Below, piece after piece: positions 54,279 to 62,777 of a stretch of 64,000 bases of DNA. Under the pieces are notes generated by a model. It did no database searches and was not told where the DNA came from. It worked only from the letters and a program-made list of their open reading frames with translations. Position 1 is the stretch's first letter. Every line of letters starts with the position of its first letter. Source of the DNA: Croceivirga sp. (GTDB lineage: Bacteria > Bacteroidota > Bacteroidia > Flavobacteriales > Flavobacteriaceae); NCBI GenBank assembly GCA_028284285.1, contig JANQSA010000033.1:1-64000 (forward strand). Reading direction: 5' to 3'. Both the position numbers and the translations under genes were made by a program.

Positions 54279-56429
54279 ATGGATCATACGCAATTTAAAA
54301 AGGTAGAAAATAAGAAGTTTTTAGAGCTCAGGGCCGGTATTTCAAGTGAGTTGTATTCAGGAATGAAATTACACTCAATAACCAAGCATCTTAAGAAGAT
54401 AACCGATAGGCATGTGATACTTTCCACTAAAAAGAAATCAACTTTGGATGCATTGAGGCTGCTAAGGCAAAAAGGACTGATTGAAGTGGAACATTCGGTT
54501 TATAAACATGCTGATTTGGAATATTATGGTACATCTTCACTTGTGGTTTTGCCCACAACAGAACTTACCAAAGAGGAGGTGGAGGAGATTACACAAGGTA
54601 CAATAACAGATCAAATAGGAAATTATTTTGAAGTCAAATATGAAAATGATCATGTAGCGGGTCTTCAGGTGAAGATTTTGGAACAACATCCCTTGGTAAA
54701 AGCGGTTGACTACAACTTAAGATCATATAGAGAAACACCGGAGAACGAATATAGAAATTATGAAAATGCCGACTGGCCCGCAACCGTAAACTTTCCGCCG
54801 CAAGATGCCTATAACGTTATTAAGGTGCCAAGAATATCTAGGAAATTAGGCAGTGCCCATATAAAAATAGCGGTGTTTGACGATGGTGCTAACTTAGAAC
54901 ATTTTGACTTAAGAAAACCTGCTATGAATCAAGATCATTGGGATGCTATAGGAAATGATTTTGATCCCAGCCCGTTAAACCAGGATGCCCATGGAACCAT
55001 GTGCTCTGGTATTGCAGCCGGCTTTAGAACCAGAGGTAACTATGGAATCAACGGTGTGGGTAGTGGTTGTTCTTTGGTGATATACCGAATAGGATTTAGA
55101 GGGACTGCATTAAGGGGTTATGGCATGGAGTTCAAGACAAGCATATTTGCTATAATCAAGGCCTTTTTTCGTGCTGCTTACTGTTCACCTGTAGATGTTA
55201 TTAGTTGTTCATGGGTACTGAAAGCCAGATTCGGAACACTTGATTACTTATTAGAGGATATCTCGGAAAACGGCCGGGGCGGGCTAGGTTTACCAATTGT
55301 TTTTGCAAGTGGGAATGAATGCGCACCAGCGCGTTTTCCTGCTAATACTAAAAATGTGATTACCGTAAGCGCAGTGGATTTATTAAAAAAACCAATTGTA
55401 TGTCTTGGGAAAGATATGAAAAGCAGTTGGGGTTCAAATTACGGAGAGCATGTGGATATCGCAGCTGTAGGCACCAAATTAGTGACGACTGATATTATGG
55501 CGGAATACGGTATTAATACCAGAATAGATAAATGGCAAGATTTCAACTATTACCATGCTTTTGACGGAACTTCCGCTGCTGCACCTCAAGTAGCTGGCTG
55601 TATAGGTTTGATGTTGTCAATAAATCCTAAGCTAAAATTGGCCGAATTGAAAGACATCCTCTTACAATCAACCTCAGAATTTTCAATTGCACCGAAACAA
55701 AACTTTGGTAAAGGTGTATTGGACGTAGAGAATACTATTTTTAAAACTATATGTAACATGAAAAATCAAACAAACAACTATTCGACTAATCTTACCTGTA
55801 ATCCTTCACATAACTTTAGAAAGCAATTTATGTTCGCTAGTCAGGCCTATGGTACATTCTACGGGATATATGGCGCATTTACTACAAAGTCAATAATCGA
55901 TGAAAGCGGAAACATTGATCCGGACAAGGCGAAAATTGAAAAAATTGATCTGGAACTGGTTAATTACTCTGGCTTGGTAAATATAAGTTTGGAAAATGCA
56001 TACGTGGAAAGCTGTGATAACAAGACGGTGGATGGAAAGGTCAAGCAGGATTTAAAAGTGATTGTTGTAGTAAAAGGGGTGGTGCTAAAAGAGCCGGAAA
56101 CAGAATTTCCGTTAAAAGATTTTTCAAAAATCCCGGATCAGGAAATATACAATAATGCCGATTTTGAAATGAAACGCACTTTACTGTCATTAAATGGACA
56201 AAAATGGCAGGACATTGATAAAAGCTCAAAAAAGGTCAGTGCTGTTGGTGGTATTTTTGATAGTGAATTTTTTGAAAGAAACGGAAAACTCACGCCAATT
56301 TTGAAAAAGGACTATGAATCTGAATTTGAGGCTGAATTGACACGATTATCAAATCAAGGCGGGGGTCTCGGCGACCAAAAACTGGGAAAATGGTGCATAG
56401 GTACCACTTCTTTGATATCTACCAACTAG
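54279..56429 (+). CDS. Intracellular subtilisin-like (S8) serine protease
   Basis: The 716-residue protein carries the S8 catalytic triad: Asp in IAVFDDGANLEHFDL (about 200), His in DAHGTMCSGIAAG (about 237) and Ser in DGTSAAAPQVAG (about 431). The Asn region FASGNECAP (about 347) completes the oxyanion hole. There is no signal peptide, so it acts in the cytosol. The first 180 residues form an N-terminal domain that may be a propeptide-like inhibitor or sensor. The C-terminal 240 residues are beta-rich and unknown. It starts the S8 protease, sensor kinase, response regulator operon. Confidence 0.9.
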   Translation: MDHTQFKKVENKKFLELRAGISSELYSGMKLHSITKHLKKITDRHVILSTKKKSTLDALRLLRQKGLIEVEHSVYKHADLEYYGTSSLVVLPTTELTKEEVEEITQGTITDQIGNYFEVKYENDHVAGLQVKILEQHPLVKAVDYNLRSYRETPENEYRNYENADWPATVNFPPQDAYNVIKVPRISRKLGSAHIKIAVFDDGANLEHFDLRKPAMNQDHWDAIGNDFDPSPLNQDAHGTMCSGIAAGFRTRGNYGINGVGSGCSLVIYRIGFRGTALRGYGMEFKTSIFAIIKAFFRAAYCSPVDVISCSWVLKARFGTLDYLLEDISENGRGGLGLPIVFASGNECAPARFPANTKNVITVSAVDLLKKPIVCLGKDMKSSWGSNYGEHVDIAAVGTKLVTTDIMAEYGINTRIDKWQDFNYYHAFDGTSAAAPQVAGCIGLMLSINPKLKLAELKDILLQSTSEFSIAPKQNFGKGVLDVENTIFKTICNMKNQTNNYSTNLTCNPSHNFRKQFMFASQAYGTFYGIYGAFTTKSIIDESGNIDPDKAKIEKIDLELVNYSGLVNISLENAYVESCDNKTVDGKVKQDLKVIVVVKGVVLKEPETEFPLKDFSKIPDQEIYNNADFEMKRTLLSLNGQKWQDIDKSSKKVSAVGGIFDSEFFERNGKLTPILKKDYESEFEAELTRLSNQGGGLGDQKLGKWCIGTTSLISTN

Positions 56430-56459
56430 TGTATTTTGTTGACAGTCAATTTTTTAGAA

Positions 56460-58292
56460 ATGTTTTTTTTCCTTCTGTTTTTTCCCAATCTGGAAAAGCT
56501 TGATGCCGTTGCTGAAAGATTGACTGTCATGCAATACAACCAGGTATCAGTGATGATAGCTGATGTTGATGAAAATGAGGGTGGAAACAGTCTTGATCGC
56601 TTAACATCAATATTGGTTCATAGAGGTCAGGAAAGAGAAAAAGACTCATTGCGTATTACTGAAGTACGTAGAAAAACAGCAACAGACAACATCAGCTATA
56701 TTGATGATCTTGCTTTAGCTTACTATGAGCTGTACTATGCGCGCAATAAGGAACTTTCGATGAAATTATTTGAGGAAACCTATCAAAAATTGAGTGGGAC
56801 CAATTATTCGGGCTTGAAAAAGCTCACCTTGTTTGGTTGTTTGCAACTCTACTCACGTGAAAACACCCTTAGCAAAAGGCAATTCGATTATTATCTGGAA
56901 CAGTTGTACAAATTGGATTTGACTATAAATCAAAAGGCACTTGCGCTCTTTTACACCAATTTTTTTGACGGTATGTCCGCTTCTCAACCTGAGCGATATG
57001 ATAAATCCATTAGAGAACTTTATACATTTCTCCTGAATCACCAGGCCGAGATTTACAAAGAAATAAAAAGAAAGATGTATCTGAACATTGCTTTGGATTT
57101 CAGGACGGTTGGACAGTTGGATAGTACAGAAACGTATTTGAAAAAATTAATTGCCTCAAATCCTTCAAAATACGAGAGAAAGCTGCTTTTTAGTTCATAT
57201 CTTGAGTTAGGTAGAATTTATACTGTTAGAAATGATCTTGAAGCGGCCAGAGAATATTTTGATCTGGCCAAGGATAATTTTGATCTATGGGAAACGCTTG
57301 ATTCCGAAGTGCTTTTTAACAGATATAAGGCATTCAATTATTACGAAATAATCAAGCAGTACGATAGTGCTTATTTTGCCTTAAAAAAATCCAGGTTAGA
57401 CGAGGCCAAACTGGATTATCAAAAAAATAATCTGCTGATTTCTGAACTGATTGCCAAACTTCAAACAAAAGACAAAGAAAGGAAGCTCCTTGAGCAACAG
57501 CAGAAAACACGTACTAATCGCAACTGGCTGATTGCTGCCAGTCTCGCCTTACTTTTAGGTACCGGTATTGCCATCCTCCTGCAAAAAAACACCGCTAAAA
57601 AGCGACAATTAGCAGAACAAGAAGTGCTCCTAAAGCAACAACGCGTAGATAATCTGTTGAAGGAACAGGAATTGGTGAGTATTGACGCCATGATCGCCGG
57701 GCAGGAAAAGGAACGCCAGCGGGTAGCCAACGAGTTGCATGACGACCTGGGTAGTTTGATGGCCACGATACAACTCCATTTTGAAAACGCTAAGGTCTCC
57801 AAAAAGGACCCAGCGCTGAAAAGTGCGCAAAAACTGTTGGAACAGGCCTATCAAAAGGTACGGGGAATGGCGCATCATAAAAACTCCGGGGTGATGAGCG
57901 ACCAGGGCCTGCTACCCGCCATCCAGAAGATGGCACGCACCATTTCGGAAACCAATGTCCTGGAGGTAACGGTAGAAGACTTTGGCCTGGGGGAACGGAT
58001 GGAAAACTCACTGGAATTGACGATTTTTCGAATGATCCAGGAATTGGTGGCCAATGCCATCAAACATGCCGAGGCGACTGAGGTGAACATTCAGTTAACG
58101 CAGCATGAGGAAAACTTAAACATTATTGTGGCGGATAACGGAAAGGGTTTTGATCGCACACAATTGGATGCCACCCACAGCGGTATGGGCCTGACCAATG
58201 TAGAAAAACGGGTAGAACACCTGGAAGGCAGCTTTACCATAGACAGCGTGCTGGAAAAGGGCACGTCCATTTTAATTGATATCCCGGTATGA
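56460..58292 (+). CDS. Sensor histidine kinase with TPR-like N-terminal region
   Basis: The 610-residue kinase starts at ATG 56460 (a TTG at 56436 is less likely). Residues about 60-350 are helical repeats resembling TPRs, then one membrane helix (NWLIAASLALLLGTGIAILL, about 360), a coiled-coil, and the HisKA_3 dimerisation domain with phospho-His in VANELHDDLGSLM (about 426). N-box ELVANAIKHAEATE and G-box DNGKGFDRTQL and MGLTNVEKRVEHL follow. It lacks a clear signal peptide, so the TPRs may face the cytosol or be exported by the short hydrophobic start. It overlaps the response regulator gene by 4 bp and should phosphorylate it. Confidence 0.9.
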   Translation: MFFFLLFFPNLEKLDAVAERLTVMQYNQVSVMIADVDENEGGNSLDRLTSILVHRGQEREKDSLRITEVRRKTATDNISYIDDLALAYYELYYARNKELSMKLFEETYQKLSGTNYSGLKKLTLFGCLQLYSRENTLSKRQFDYYLEQLYKLDLTINQKALALFYTNFFDGMSASQPERYDKSIRELYTFLLNHQAEIYKEIKRKMYLNIALDFRTVGQLDSTETYLKKLIASNPSKYERKLLFSSYLELGRIYTVRNDLEAAREYFDLAKDNFDLWETLDSEVLFNRYKAFNYYEIIKQYDSAYFALKKSRLDEAKLDYQKNNLLISELIAKLQTKDKERKLLEQQQKTRTNRNWLIAASLALLLGTGIAILLQKNTAKKRQLAEQEVLLKQQRVDNLLKEQELVSIDAMIAGQEKERQRVANELHDDLGSLMATIQLHFENAKVSKKDPALKSAQKLLEQAYQKVRGMAHHKNSGVMSDQGLLPAIQKMARTISETNVLEVTVEDFGLGERMENSLELTIFRMIQELVANAIKHAEATEVNIQLTQHEENLNIIVADNGKGFDRTQLDATHSGMGLTNVEKRVEHLEGSFTIDSVLEKGTSILIDIPV

Positions 58293-58903
58293 TCACCGTA
58301 GCCATAGCCGAAGACCACCAGGCCCTTATCGATGGGATCCAATCGTACATTAAGTATGAAGAGGATATCACCATCATTGGTACGGCTAATAACGGGGAAG
58401 AGTTGCTCAAACTGGTGCGACTCAAACAGCCCAAAGTGGTACTCTGCGATATCCGTATGCCTAAACTGGACGGTATTGAAGCCACGAAAATCATCTTAAA
58501 AGAGTTTCCTTATACCAAAGTGATCGCCTTTACCATGTTTGAGCAGGAAGAAGCGGTACGGCAAATGCTTACCGCCGGGGCCCAAGGCTATATCCTTAAA
58601 AACAGCAGTCTGGAAGTAGTCCTGGAAGCCATTCGCACCGTAGCCGCGGGGCAATCCTATTATGACAAAAAGATCCACCTCCCCAATGCGGAAAAGAACA
58701 GCTCCAAAAGCGTATTGTCTTCCCGGGAGCGGGAGATCCTGCAATTGATTGCCAAAGGCCGGACCTCCCATCAAATCGCCGATGAACTCTTTATTGGCAA
58801 AAGTACCGTAGACACCCACCGCAAAAATATGATCCGGAAACTGGGCCTTAGCGGAGCCGGGGAGTTGTTACGTTATGCGGTGGAAAAGAAGTATGAGTTT
58901 TAA
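58289..58903 (+). CDS. NarL/LuxR-type response regulator
   Basis: The 204-residue regulator has a receiver domain (VAIAEDHQALIDGIQSY; phosphoacceptor Asp in KVVLCDIRMPKLDG, about 55; Lys in GYILKNSS) and a LuxR-type HTH (LSSREREILQLIAKGRTSHQIADELFIGKSTVDTHRKNMI). It overlaps the cognate kinase gene by 4 bp (ATGA). A palindrome of the form ATCCCCA-N4-TGGGGAT begins 1 bp after its stop and two more stand before the operon, so it is the prime candidate to bind them. Confidence 0.93.
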   Translation: MITVAIAEDHQALIDGIQSYIKYEEDITIIGTANNGEELLKLVRLKQPKVVLCDIRMPKLDGIEATKIILKEFPYTKVIAFTMFEQEEAVRQMLTAGAQGYILKNSSLEVVLEAIRTVAAGQSYYDKKIHLPNAEKNSSKSVLSSREREILQLIAKGRTSHQIADELFIGKSTVDTHRKNMIRKLGLSGAGELLRYAVEKKYEF

Positions 58904-58922
58904 AATCCCCAGGAATGGGGAT
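58904..58922. promoter_or_regulatory. Palindromic element ATCCCCA-GGAA-TGGGGAT
   Basis: Third copy, directly after the response regulator stop and about 140 bp upstream of the next gene. A TTTA about 27 bp downstream gives the same spacing as in the upstream copies, so it likely activates the 59063 gene. Confidence 0.7.
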
Positions 58923-59062
58923 GTTGATACTCAGATAAAGTGGAAATATTTACAAACCAAATCAGCTGATGAATTACATAGAGAAAGGAAAAAAAACAGG
59001 ACCATAAAATAAAGAATACAATAATCTATTGCTAAATACAAAATCCAACAAAACTATAAACA

Positions 59063-59527
59063 ATGAGCAAGAATCATTTTACGCTAACCCCCATTGATGG
59101 TAACAATACTAAAATAAATATAGTTGGCAGAAATAAACTTTTTGCCAACGGTGTTCTTCATCCAACCAATAATCAAGACCGCTTGAATGTGATGATAACC
59201 AGTTATGACTACTCTGCAAATTATTTGAAAAGTAAGATTAGGAACTATCTAAAAAATGAGGAGGGTATTACCTCAGAAATTGATTTCAATTTGATACAGT
59301 TGAATGATCCAGATTATACCCTGATTTTTAGAACAGATGGAAGAGAATACGAGCCTGATAAGGAGTACTTTTTTAGGGCAGGAGAAAAAGAAAACCATTT
59401 TGTGGAGAATATACTGAAGTGTCAACCCGAAGCTCTGGATTATGATGTAGGGGTCTATTTTTTACAGACCACATATAAATATTGTAGAAGTAGACGTGTT
59501 GATTTTAATGTTTTTGAAATTAGGTAA
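59063..59527 (+). CDS. Hypothetical protein following the two-component locus
   Basis: The 154-residue protein begins MSKNHFTLTPIDGNNTKINIVG and shows no signal peptide or known motif. It has mixed alpha/beta composition (MITSYDYSANYLKSKIRNYL, YFFRAGEKENHFVENIL). It may be controlled by the palindrome at 58904 and ends 1 bp before the following lipoprotein start, so the two are co-transcribed. Function unknown. Confidence 0.68.
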   Translation: MSKNHFTLTPIDGNNTKINIVGRNKLFANGVLHPTNNQDRLNVMITSYDYSANYLKSKIRNYLKNEEGITSEIDFNLIQLNDPDYTLIFRTDGREYEPDKEYFFRAGEKENHFVENILKCQPEALDYDVGVYFLQTTYKYCRSRRVDFNVFEIR

Positions 59528-59528
59528 T

Positions 59529-61094
59529 ATGAAGAAGTATATATTTATAATTATAGTTTTGAGTTTACTAGGATGCGCCAGTCCGAAATTGTCAAATTTA
59601 CATCAAGGTAGTTTTAAAGTATCGAAAGAAAAACTTTCTGATCTTTTTGAGATGGACGTAAACATTGTCCCAATACCGGAGCCACCTCCTAAACCGAAAC
59701 CCAAACCAAAAACGTTTTTTGACTTAAAGGATTCTACACAAGTACATTATTTAAAGGCATTGAGCGCGAAAGTCGACGATCCAGATAAATTGATCGAATA
59801 TTTGAAAAAGCCTATTTCAAAAGTGGAGCCTAGAAAGGCCTCTAAGAAAACAGACTATACTACGGTAAAAGTGAGATTCTATATTAATCATATCAAACAA
59901 TACCATATGGCAAAGTTGGGTACATCTCAAGTTCCCTTAGAGCAATTAATTCATCCTAACTCCCGGATTGCATGGCTAAATACTGAAATAAAACTAGTGG
60001 GATCAGATTGCTGGCAAATAGAGACCATTGACAAAGTACAAACGCTTTACGAAACTATTGATTTGGGTACAGTAGGCCGCGATCAAACTGTCAATTTAAA
60101 TGTTTCAGGTTCGGCGGGCTATGATTTAGGCAGTAATTCAGGTAATGAAATCAAAGGAATTGTAGGCAGTGTTTTAAGTCCTCAAAGCACAAACGTGGCC
60201 AATGTTTATGATGAAAATGGGAATTTGATTGATAGTATTACAGTCGTAGATAGCTCAAATCAAAGTACAAGTAACGAAAATTCTAGTTCAAACTCCAGAA
60301 GCAGGTTACTGGGTACAAAAGCGGAAGCAAGTTATGGAAATCAAACAGCAATTAAGGAAGCCTATAATCTAAAATTTAATGAAATCAAAACAGGCTATTC
60401 GTTTGATAAAGATGAAATTCTAATTTCTCAGAAAGGCAGCTTTTCAAGAGATGTTTCTAATGTAGAGTTAGTGACCGCTACTTTAAGATATCTAGAAGAT
60501 AGTCAAAGGGATATTTATACGTTTACAAATCTATTTGGTGATAATGGATCAAATTCAGCCAAAAAAGTTGAGATGAATTATCGAAATATAAAGTATATAC
60601 CCAAACCTAACGAGGACGATTTTGTAACAATTCAATTTAAGTACAACGGATTGTTTAGAGCGGTCAACAATTTACATAGAGGAGATAATATGCTTGAGTA
60701 TGATGATAAAGTAATTTACTACCCGTTTGAGGGTAATCTTGATGTTGTTAATGATGAGAAGAAGACAATTTCATCAGAACGTTATGCCGCATCTATTTAT
60801 AAAATACGTGTAAAACTAAAAGGCATAAAGGATACTTTGACTTTGGAAAATGCAAAGAACAATGAAATTGTTTTTATGAATGAGGAAGATAACCTTTACG
60901 AATTAAAAAACTGGTTAGAGACATTGCCGGAAAAGAATATTGACTCTCTAAGAAATAACAAAATGTGGCTCCAATTAAGTAAGAATTGCCCTAAATGCAC
61001 AAAAATTCAGCTTACTGGACCAAGTTTATCTGCAGATGACTTGAAAGGGATCAGGAATATTGAATCCATTGCTTTCAAAGAAATTGAGGACTAG
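59529..61094 (+). CDS. Lipoprotein with proline-lysine rich linker, function unknown
   Basis: The 521-residue lipoprotein starts MKKYIFIIIVLSLLGCASPK (lipobox LLGC, Cys about 16); the frame from 59496 is too long. It is followed by a Pro/Lys segment (PEPPPKPKPKPK, about 55-66), typical of a spacer to cross the periplasm. The mature domain has no motif I recognise; a Ser/Asn-rich stretch (about 240-270) separates two halves. It probably belongs with the preceding cytosolic 154-residue protein and is regulated by the same palindrome. Its stop overlaps the hsdM remnant on the other strand. Confidence 0.75.
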   Translation: MKKYIFIIIVLSLLGCASPKLSNLHQGSFKVSKEKLSDLFEMDVNIVPIPEPPPKPKPKPKTFFDLKDSTQVHYLKALSAKVDDPDKLIEYLKKPISKVEPRKASKKTDYTTVKVRFYINHIKQYHMAKLGTSQVPLEQLIHPNSRIAWLNTEIKLVGSDCWQIETIDKVQTLYETIDLGTVGRDQTVNLNVSGSAGYDLGSNSGNEIKGIVGSVLSPQSTNVANVYDENGNLIDSITVVDSSNQSTSNENSSSNSRSRLLGTKAEASYGNQTAIKEAYNLKFNEIKTGYSFDKDEILISQKGSFSRDVSNVELVTATLRYLEDSQRDIYTFTNLFGDNGSNSAKKVEMNYRNIKYIPKPNEDDFVTIQFKYNGLFRAVNNLHRGDNMLEYDDKVIYYPFEGNLDVVNDEKKTISSERYAASIYKIRVKLKGIKDTLTLENAKNNEIVFMNEEDNLYELKNWLETLPEKNIDSLRNNKMWLQLSKNCPKCTKIQLTGPSLSADDLKGIRNIESIAFKEIED

Positions 61095-61252
61095 TTTTTT
61101 AAAATTTCAATAATTCCCTTAAAAGCATTGAGTCCTGATTCAATATTTTCCACTATTTCGTTGGCAAGAATATCAGGGTCTGGCAGATTATCTAAATCTG
61201 TCAGGCTTTTATCTTTGATCCAAAAGATATCTAAACTGGTTTTATCTATCGT
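61091..61252 (-). pseudogene. 3' remnant of a type I restriction-modification hsdM gene
   Basis: The minus strand encodes 53 residues ending at a stop (61091-61093). They match the C-terminus of HsdM methyltransferase subunits: TSLDIFWIKDKSLTDLDNL, then PDPDILANEIVENIESGLNAF. The reading frame is cut just upstream by TAA in the 18-bp boundary repeat, so the rest of hsdM is missing. The remnant marks where the cassette array abuts a former type I restriction locus. Confidence 0.82.
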
Positions 61253-61265
61253 TTATTTGAACTTT
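61248..61265 (-). repeat. Cassette boundary repeat copy 1
   Basis: ATCGTTTATTTGAACTTT, the consensus copy of the 18-bp repeat, sits between the hsdM remnant and the next gene's stop codon. Confidence 0.9.
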
Positions 61266-61266
61266 G

Positions 61267-61668
61267 TTACTTAAGTTTCAAAATACTCCCAGGTTGCACA
61301 AAAGTCAACGTATCATTTTTAAGAATCCCATTATAGAATAAAGTATCCCCTCTTATTTCAATTGTTTCCAAGTGCATTCCTCCAGATGCATTTATAAATT
61401 TTTCGATCTCATCGAGTTCATTCAATTTGGTATCATATGTCAAAATCCAATTACAATCATCAATGTATTCTACGTTAATATAAATACTGTCTCCAGGCTC
61501 AGACCATTCGATTTGCCTTGTGCCTTTTCTTAAGTATCTTGAAGATTTCGGATAAATTGAATCTGCTAAGATTAAAAATTGCCCGTCCTGAAAATCTGCA
61601 CACTTCAAATCTTGAGCATAAGATATCATGGATAGGAGAATTAAAGATATGACTACAAGTTTTTTCAT
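61267..61668 (-). CDS. Small exported protein, cassette array gene
   Basis: The 133-residue product starts MKKLVVISLILLSMISYAQ (ATG 61668), a good signal peptide; the longer frame to 61725 overlaps the neighbour. The mature part is a small beta-rich protein (KCADFQDGQFLIL, DSIYINVEYIDDCNWILTYD, GDTLFYNGILKNDTL) with two Cys. No family is named. It sits between boundary repeats 1 and 4, with its stop 1 bp from copy 1. Such small exported proteins are typical of immunity or accessory cassettes, but that is inference. Confidence 0.75.
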   Translation of the reverse strand: MKKLVVISLILLSMISYAQDLKCADFQDGQFLILADSIYPKSSRYLRKGTRQIEWSEPGDSIYINVEYIDDCNWILTYDTKLNELDEIEKFINASGGMHLETIEIRGDTLFYNGILKNDTLTFVQPGSILKLK

Positions 61669-61684
61669 AATGTCCTCATTTGAT

Positions 61685-62245
61685 TCAATCGCTTTTTTGA
61701 ACCTTATCATACTTTCGTTCGACACTTATCGAACCTAATATTCGTCTTATTAGCAAAGAGTCTTGGCCATCAAAATCTCTATTGTGAGCACTAATATTTA
61801 GATTCAGAGAACCATCTAATGCATCTTTTTTTAAGAAAAAGTTTCTTGTACTAAGGTTTAAGTTGTTCAATGTATCCATACCCCTTGCAGAATATTCATA
61901 GATATCAAAATCGTTTAAAGAGTAAAATTTTTGATTTGAAGTTTTGAATCCCCCTATCTTATTTATGGAGTCCATAGATCTTTCAAAATGATCATTCAAG
62001 AATATCTCCCAATCGTTCCATGTCAAATGGATCAATAAAGTTTCCTTAATTGCCTTTGTTGTATCACTAGCCATAATAGTCGAAAAGCTTTCCGAACTCT
62101 CTTTTTCCAAATGCCAATTTTTTGGGATTCCTACCGTGAACTTTTTATTTAAGTCAGTCCGTTCTTCTAAAACAATAGTTCCTTCCTTGTTACAGCTTAA
62201 AAAGCAGATTGAAATTCCTATCAGCAAGATTTTTATCTTTTCCAA
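61685..62245 (-). CDS. Lipoprotein, cassette array gene
   Basis: The 186-residue lipoprotein (MEKIKILLIGISICFLSC, Cys about 18) has a start at TTG 62245, since no in-frame ATG exists. Its mature region (FTVGIPKNWHLEKESSESFS, SLNDFDIYEYSARG) resembles small PsbP-like beta proteins of unknown function. Boundary repeat copy 4 (61688-61705) covers its last codons KVQKSD. Function unknown; a possible immunity lipoprotein. Confidence 0.7.
   Translation of the reverse strand: MEKIKILLIGISICFLSCNKEGTIVLEERTDLNKKFTVGIPKNWHLEKESSESFSTIMASDTTKAIKETLLIHLTWNDWEIFLNDHFERSMDSINKIGGFKTSNQKFYSLNDFDIYEYSARGMDTLNNLNLSTRNFFLKKDALDGSLNLNISAHNRDFDGQDSLLIRRILGSISVERKYDKVQKSD
61688..61705 (-). repeat. Cassette boundary repeat copy 4
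   Basis: ATCGCTTTTTTGAACCTT, with two or three changes from the consensus. It overlaps the last codons of the lipoprotein gene at 61685-62245. Confidence 0.75.
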
Positions 62246-62255
62246 ATATGTTGAG

Positions 62256-62273
62256 ATCGTTTATTTAGACTTT
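62256..62273 (-). repeat. Cassette boundary repeat copy 2
   Basis: ATCGTTTATTTAGACTTT overlaps the stop codon of the small frame at 62261-62425 and precedes the lipoprotein gene start. Confidence 0.85.
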
Positions 62274-62425
62274 GATTTTCCTATTATATTAAGTTCTTCG
62301 GTGAACATAAGTATCATTTCCTCTATATCTTCCGTTTCAAGCGTTATATAGCTTGGATGATCTGGAGTATCTGAATTTGCTATTTCCAAATACAACTCAT
62401 TTTGAGTATTCACATGGAATAGCAT
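62261..62425 (-). CDS. Short array gene (54 residues), possibly 5'-truncated
   Basis: The minus strand reads ATG at 62425, giving about 54 residues (MLFHVNTQNELYLEIANSD, then TLETEDIEEMILMFTEEL). The open frame continues upstream to the previous gene's TAA without another stop, coding for residues like FYDDNGNE that look like natural protein, so the gene may have lost its 5' end at a cassette boundary or be in-frame continuous with the preceding gene. The acidic composition fits a small immunity-like protein. Confidence 0.5.
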   Translation of the reverse strand: MLFHVNTQNELYLEIANSDTPDHPSYITLETEDIEEMILMFTEELNIIGKSKSK

Positions 62426-62447
62426 TTCATTTCCATTGTCATCATAA

Positions 62448-62464
62448 AAATTTTATTTGTTCTT
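62448..62464 (-). repeat. Weak cassette boundary repeat copy 8
   Basis: AAATTTTATTTGTTCTT is a diverged match at the stop codon of the 62453-62725 gene; only the TTTATTTG core is conserved. Confidence 0.4.
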
Positions 62465-62725
62465 CATCCACCATTCAATTATCTCCTTAGAGAGAGTATC
62501 AGACTCTTCTTTGTCCATGGAAAATCCGTAATTCGTTGTTAATTCACGATGAATTGACTCTCCAAGTTTGAATTCATCTGCCCCCCTATAAAGCAAACTT
62601 AAGCACATATGATTTATAGAATCAAACTCATCAGAAGGTGAATCTGGAATAAGATTCCAAGAGTTAATTAAATCTCTAAGACTTGAAAAGTGAATCTTGT
62701 ATCTCTTTTTAAGTTTTGTGCTCAT
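62453..62725 (-). CDS. Small array protein (90 residues), DUF1871-like pattern
   Basis: The 90-residue product (MSTKLKKRYKIHFSSLRDL) contains LINSWNLIPDSPSDEFDSI, resembling the INeWDPig...P.DEYds pattern of DUF1871-type small proteins, some of which act as polymorphic-toxin immunity proteins. The match is by eye only. Boundary repeat copy 3 (62724-62741) overlaps its start codon, and weak copy 8 its stop. Confidence 0.6.
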   Translation of the reverse strand: MSTKLKKRYKIHFSSLRDLINSWNLIPDSPSDEFDSINHMCLSLLYRGADEFKLGESIHRELTTNYGFSMDKEESDTLSKEIIEWWMKNK

Positions 62726-62741
62726 CCTTTTTTTGAACTTT
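62724..62741 (-). repeat. Cassette boundary repeat copy 3
   Basis: ATCCTTTTTTTGAACTTT lies directly before the start of the 62453-62725 gene; its ATC complements GAT at the edge of that gene's ATG. Confidence 0.8.
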
Positions 62742-62777
62742 CTTCTTTAATAATTGACCTTTTAAGAAGTATAAGGC

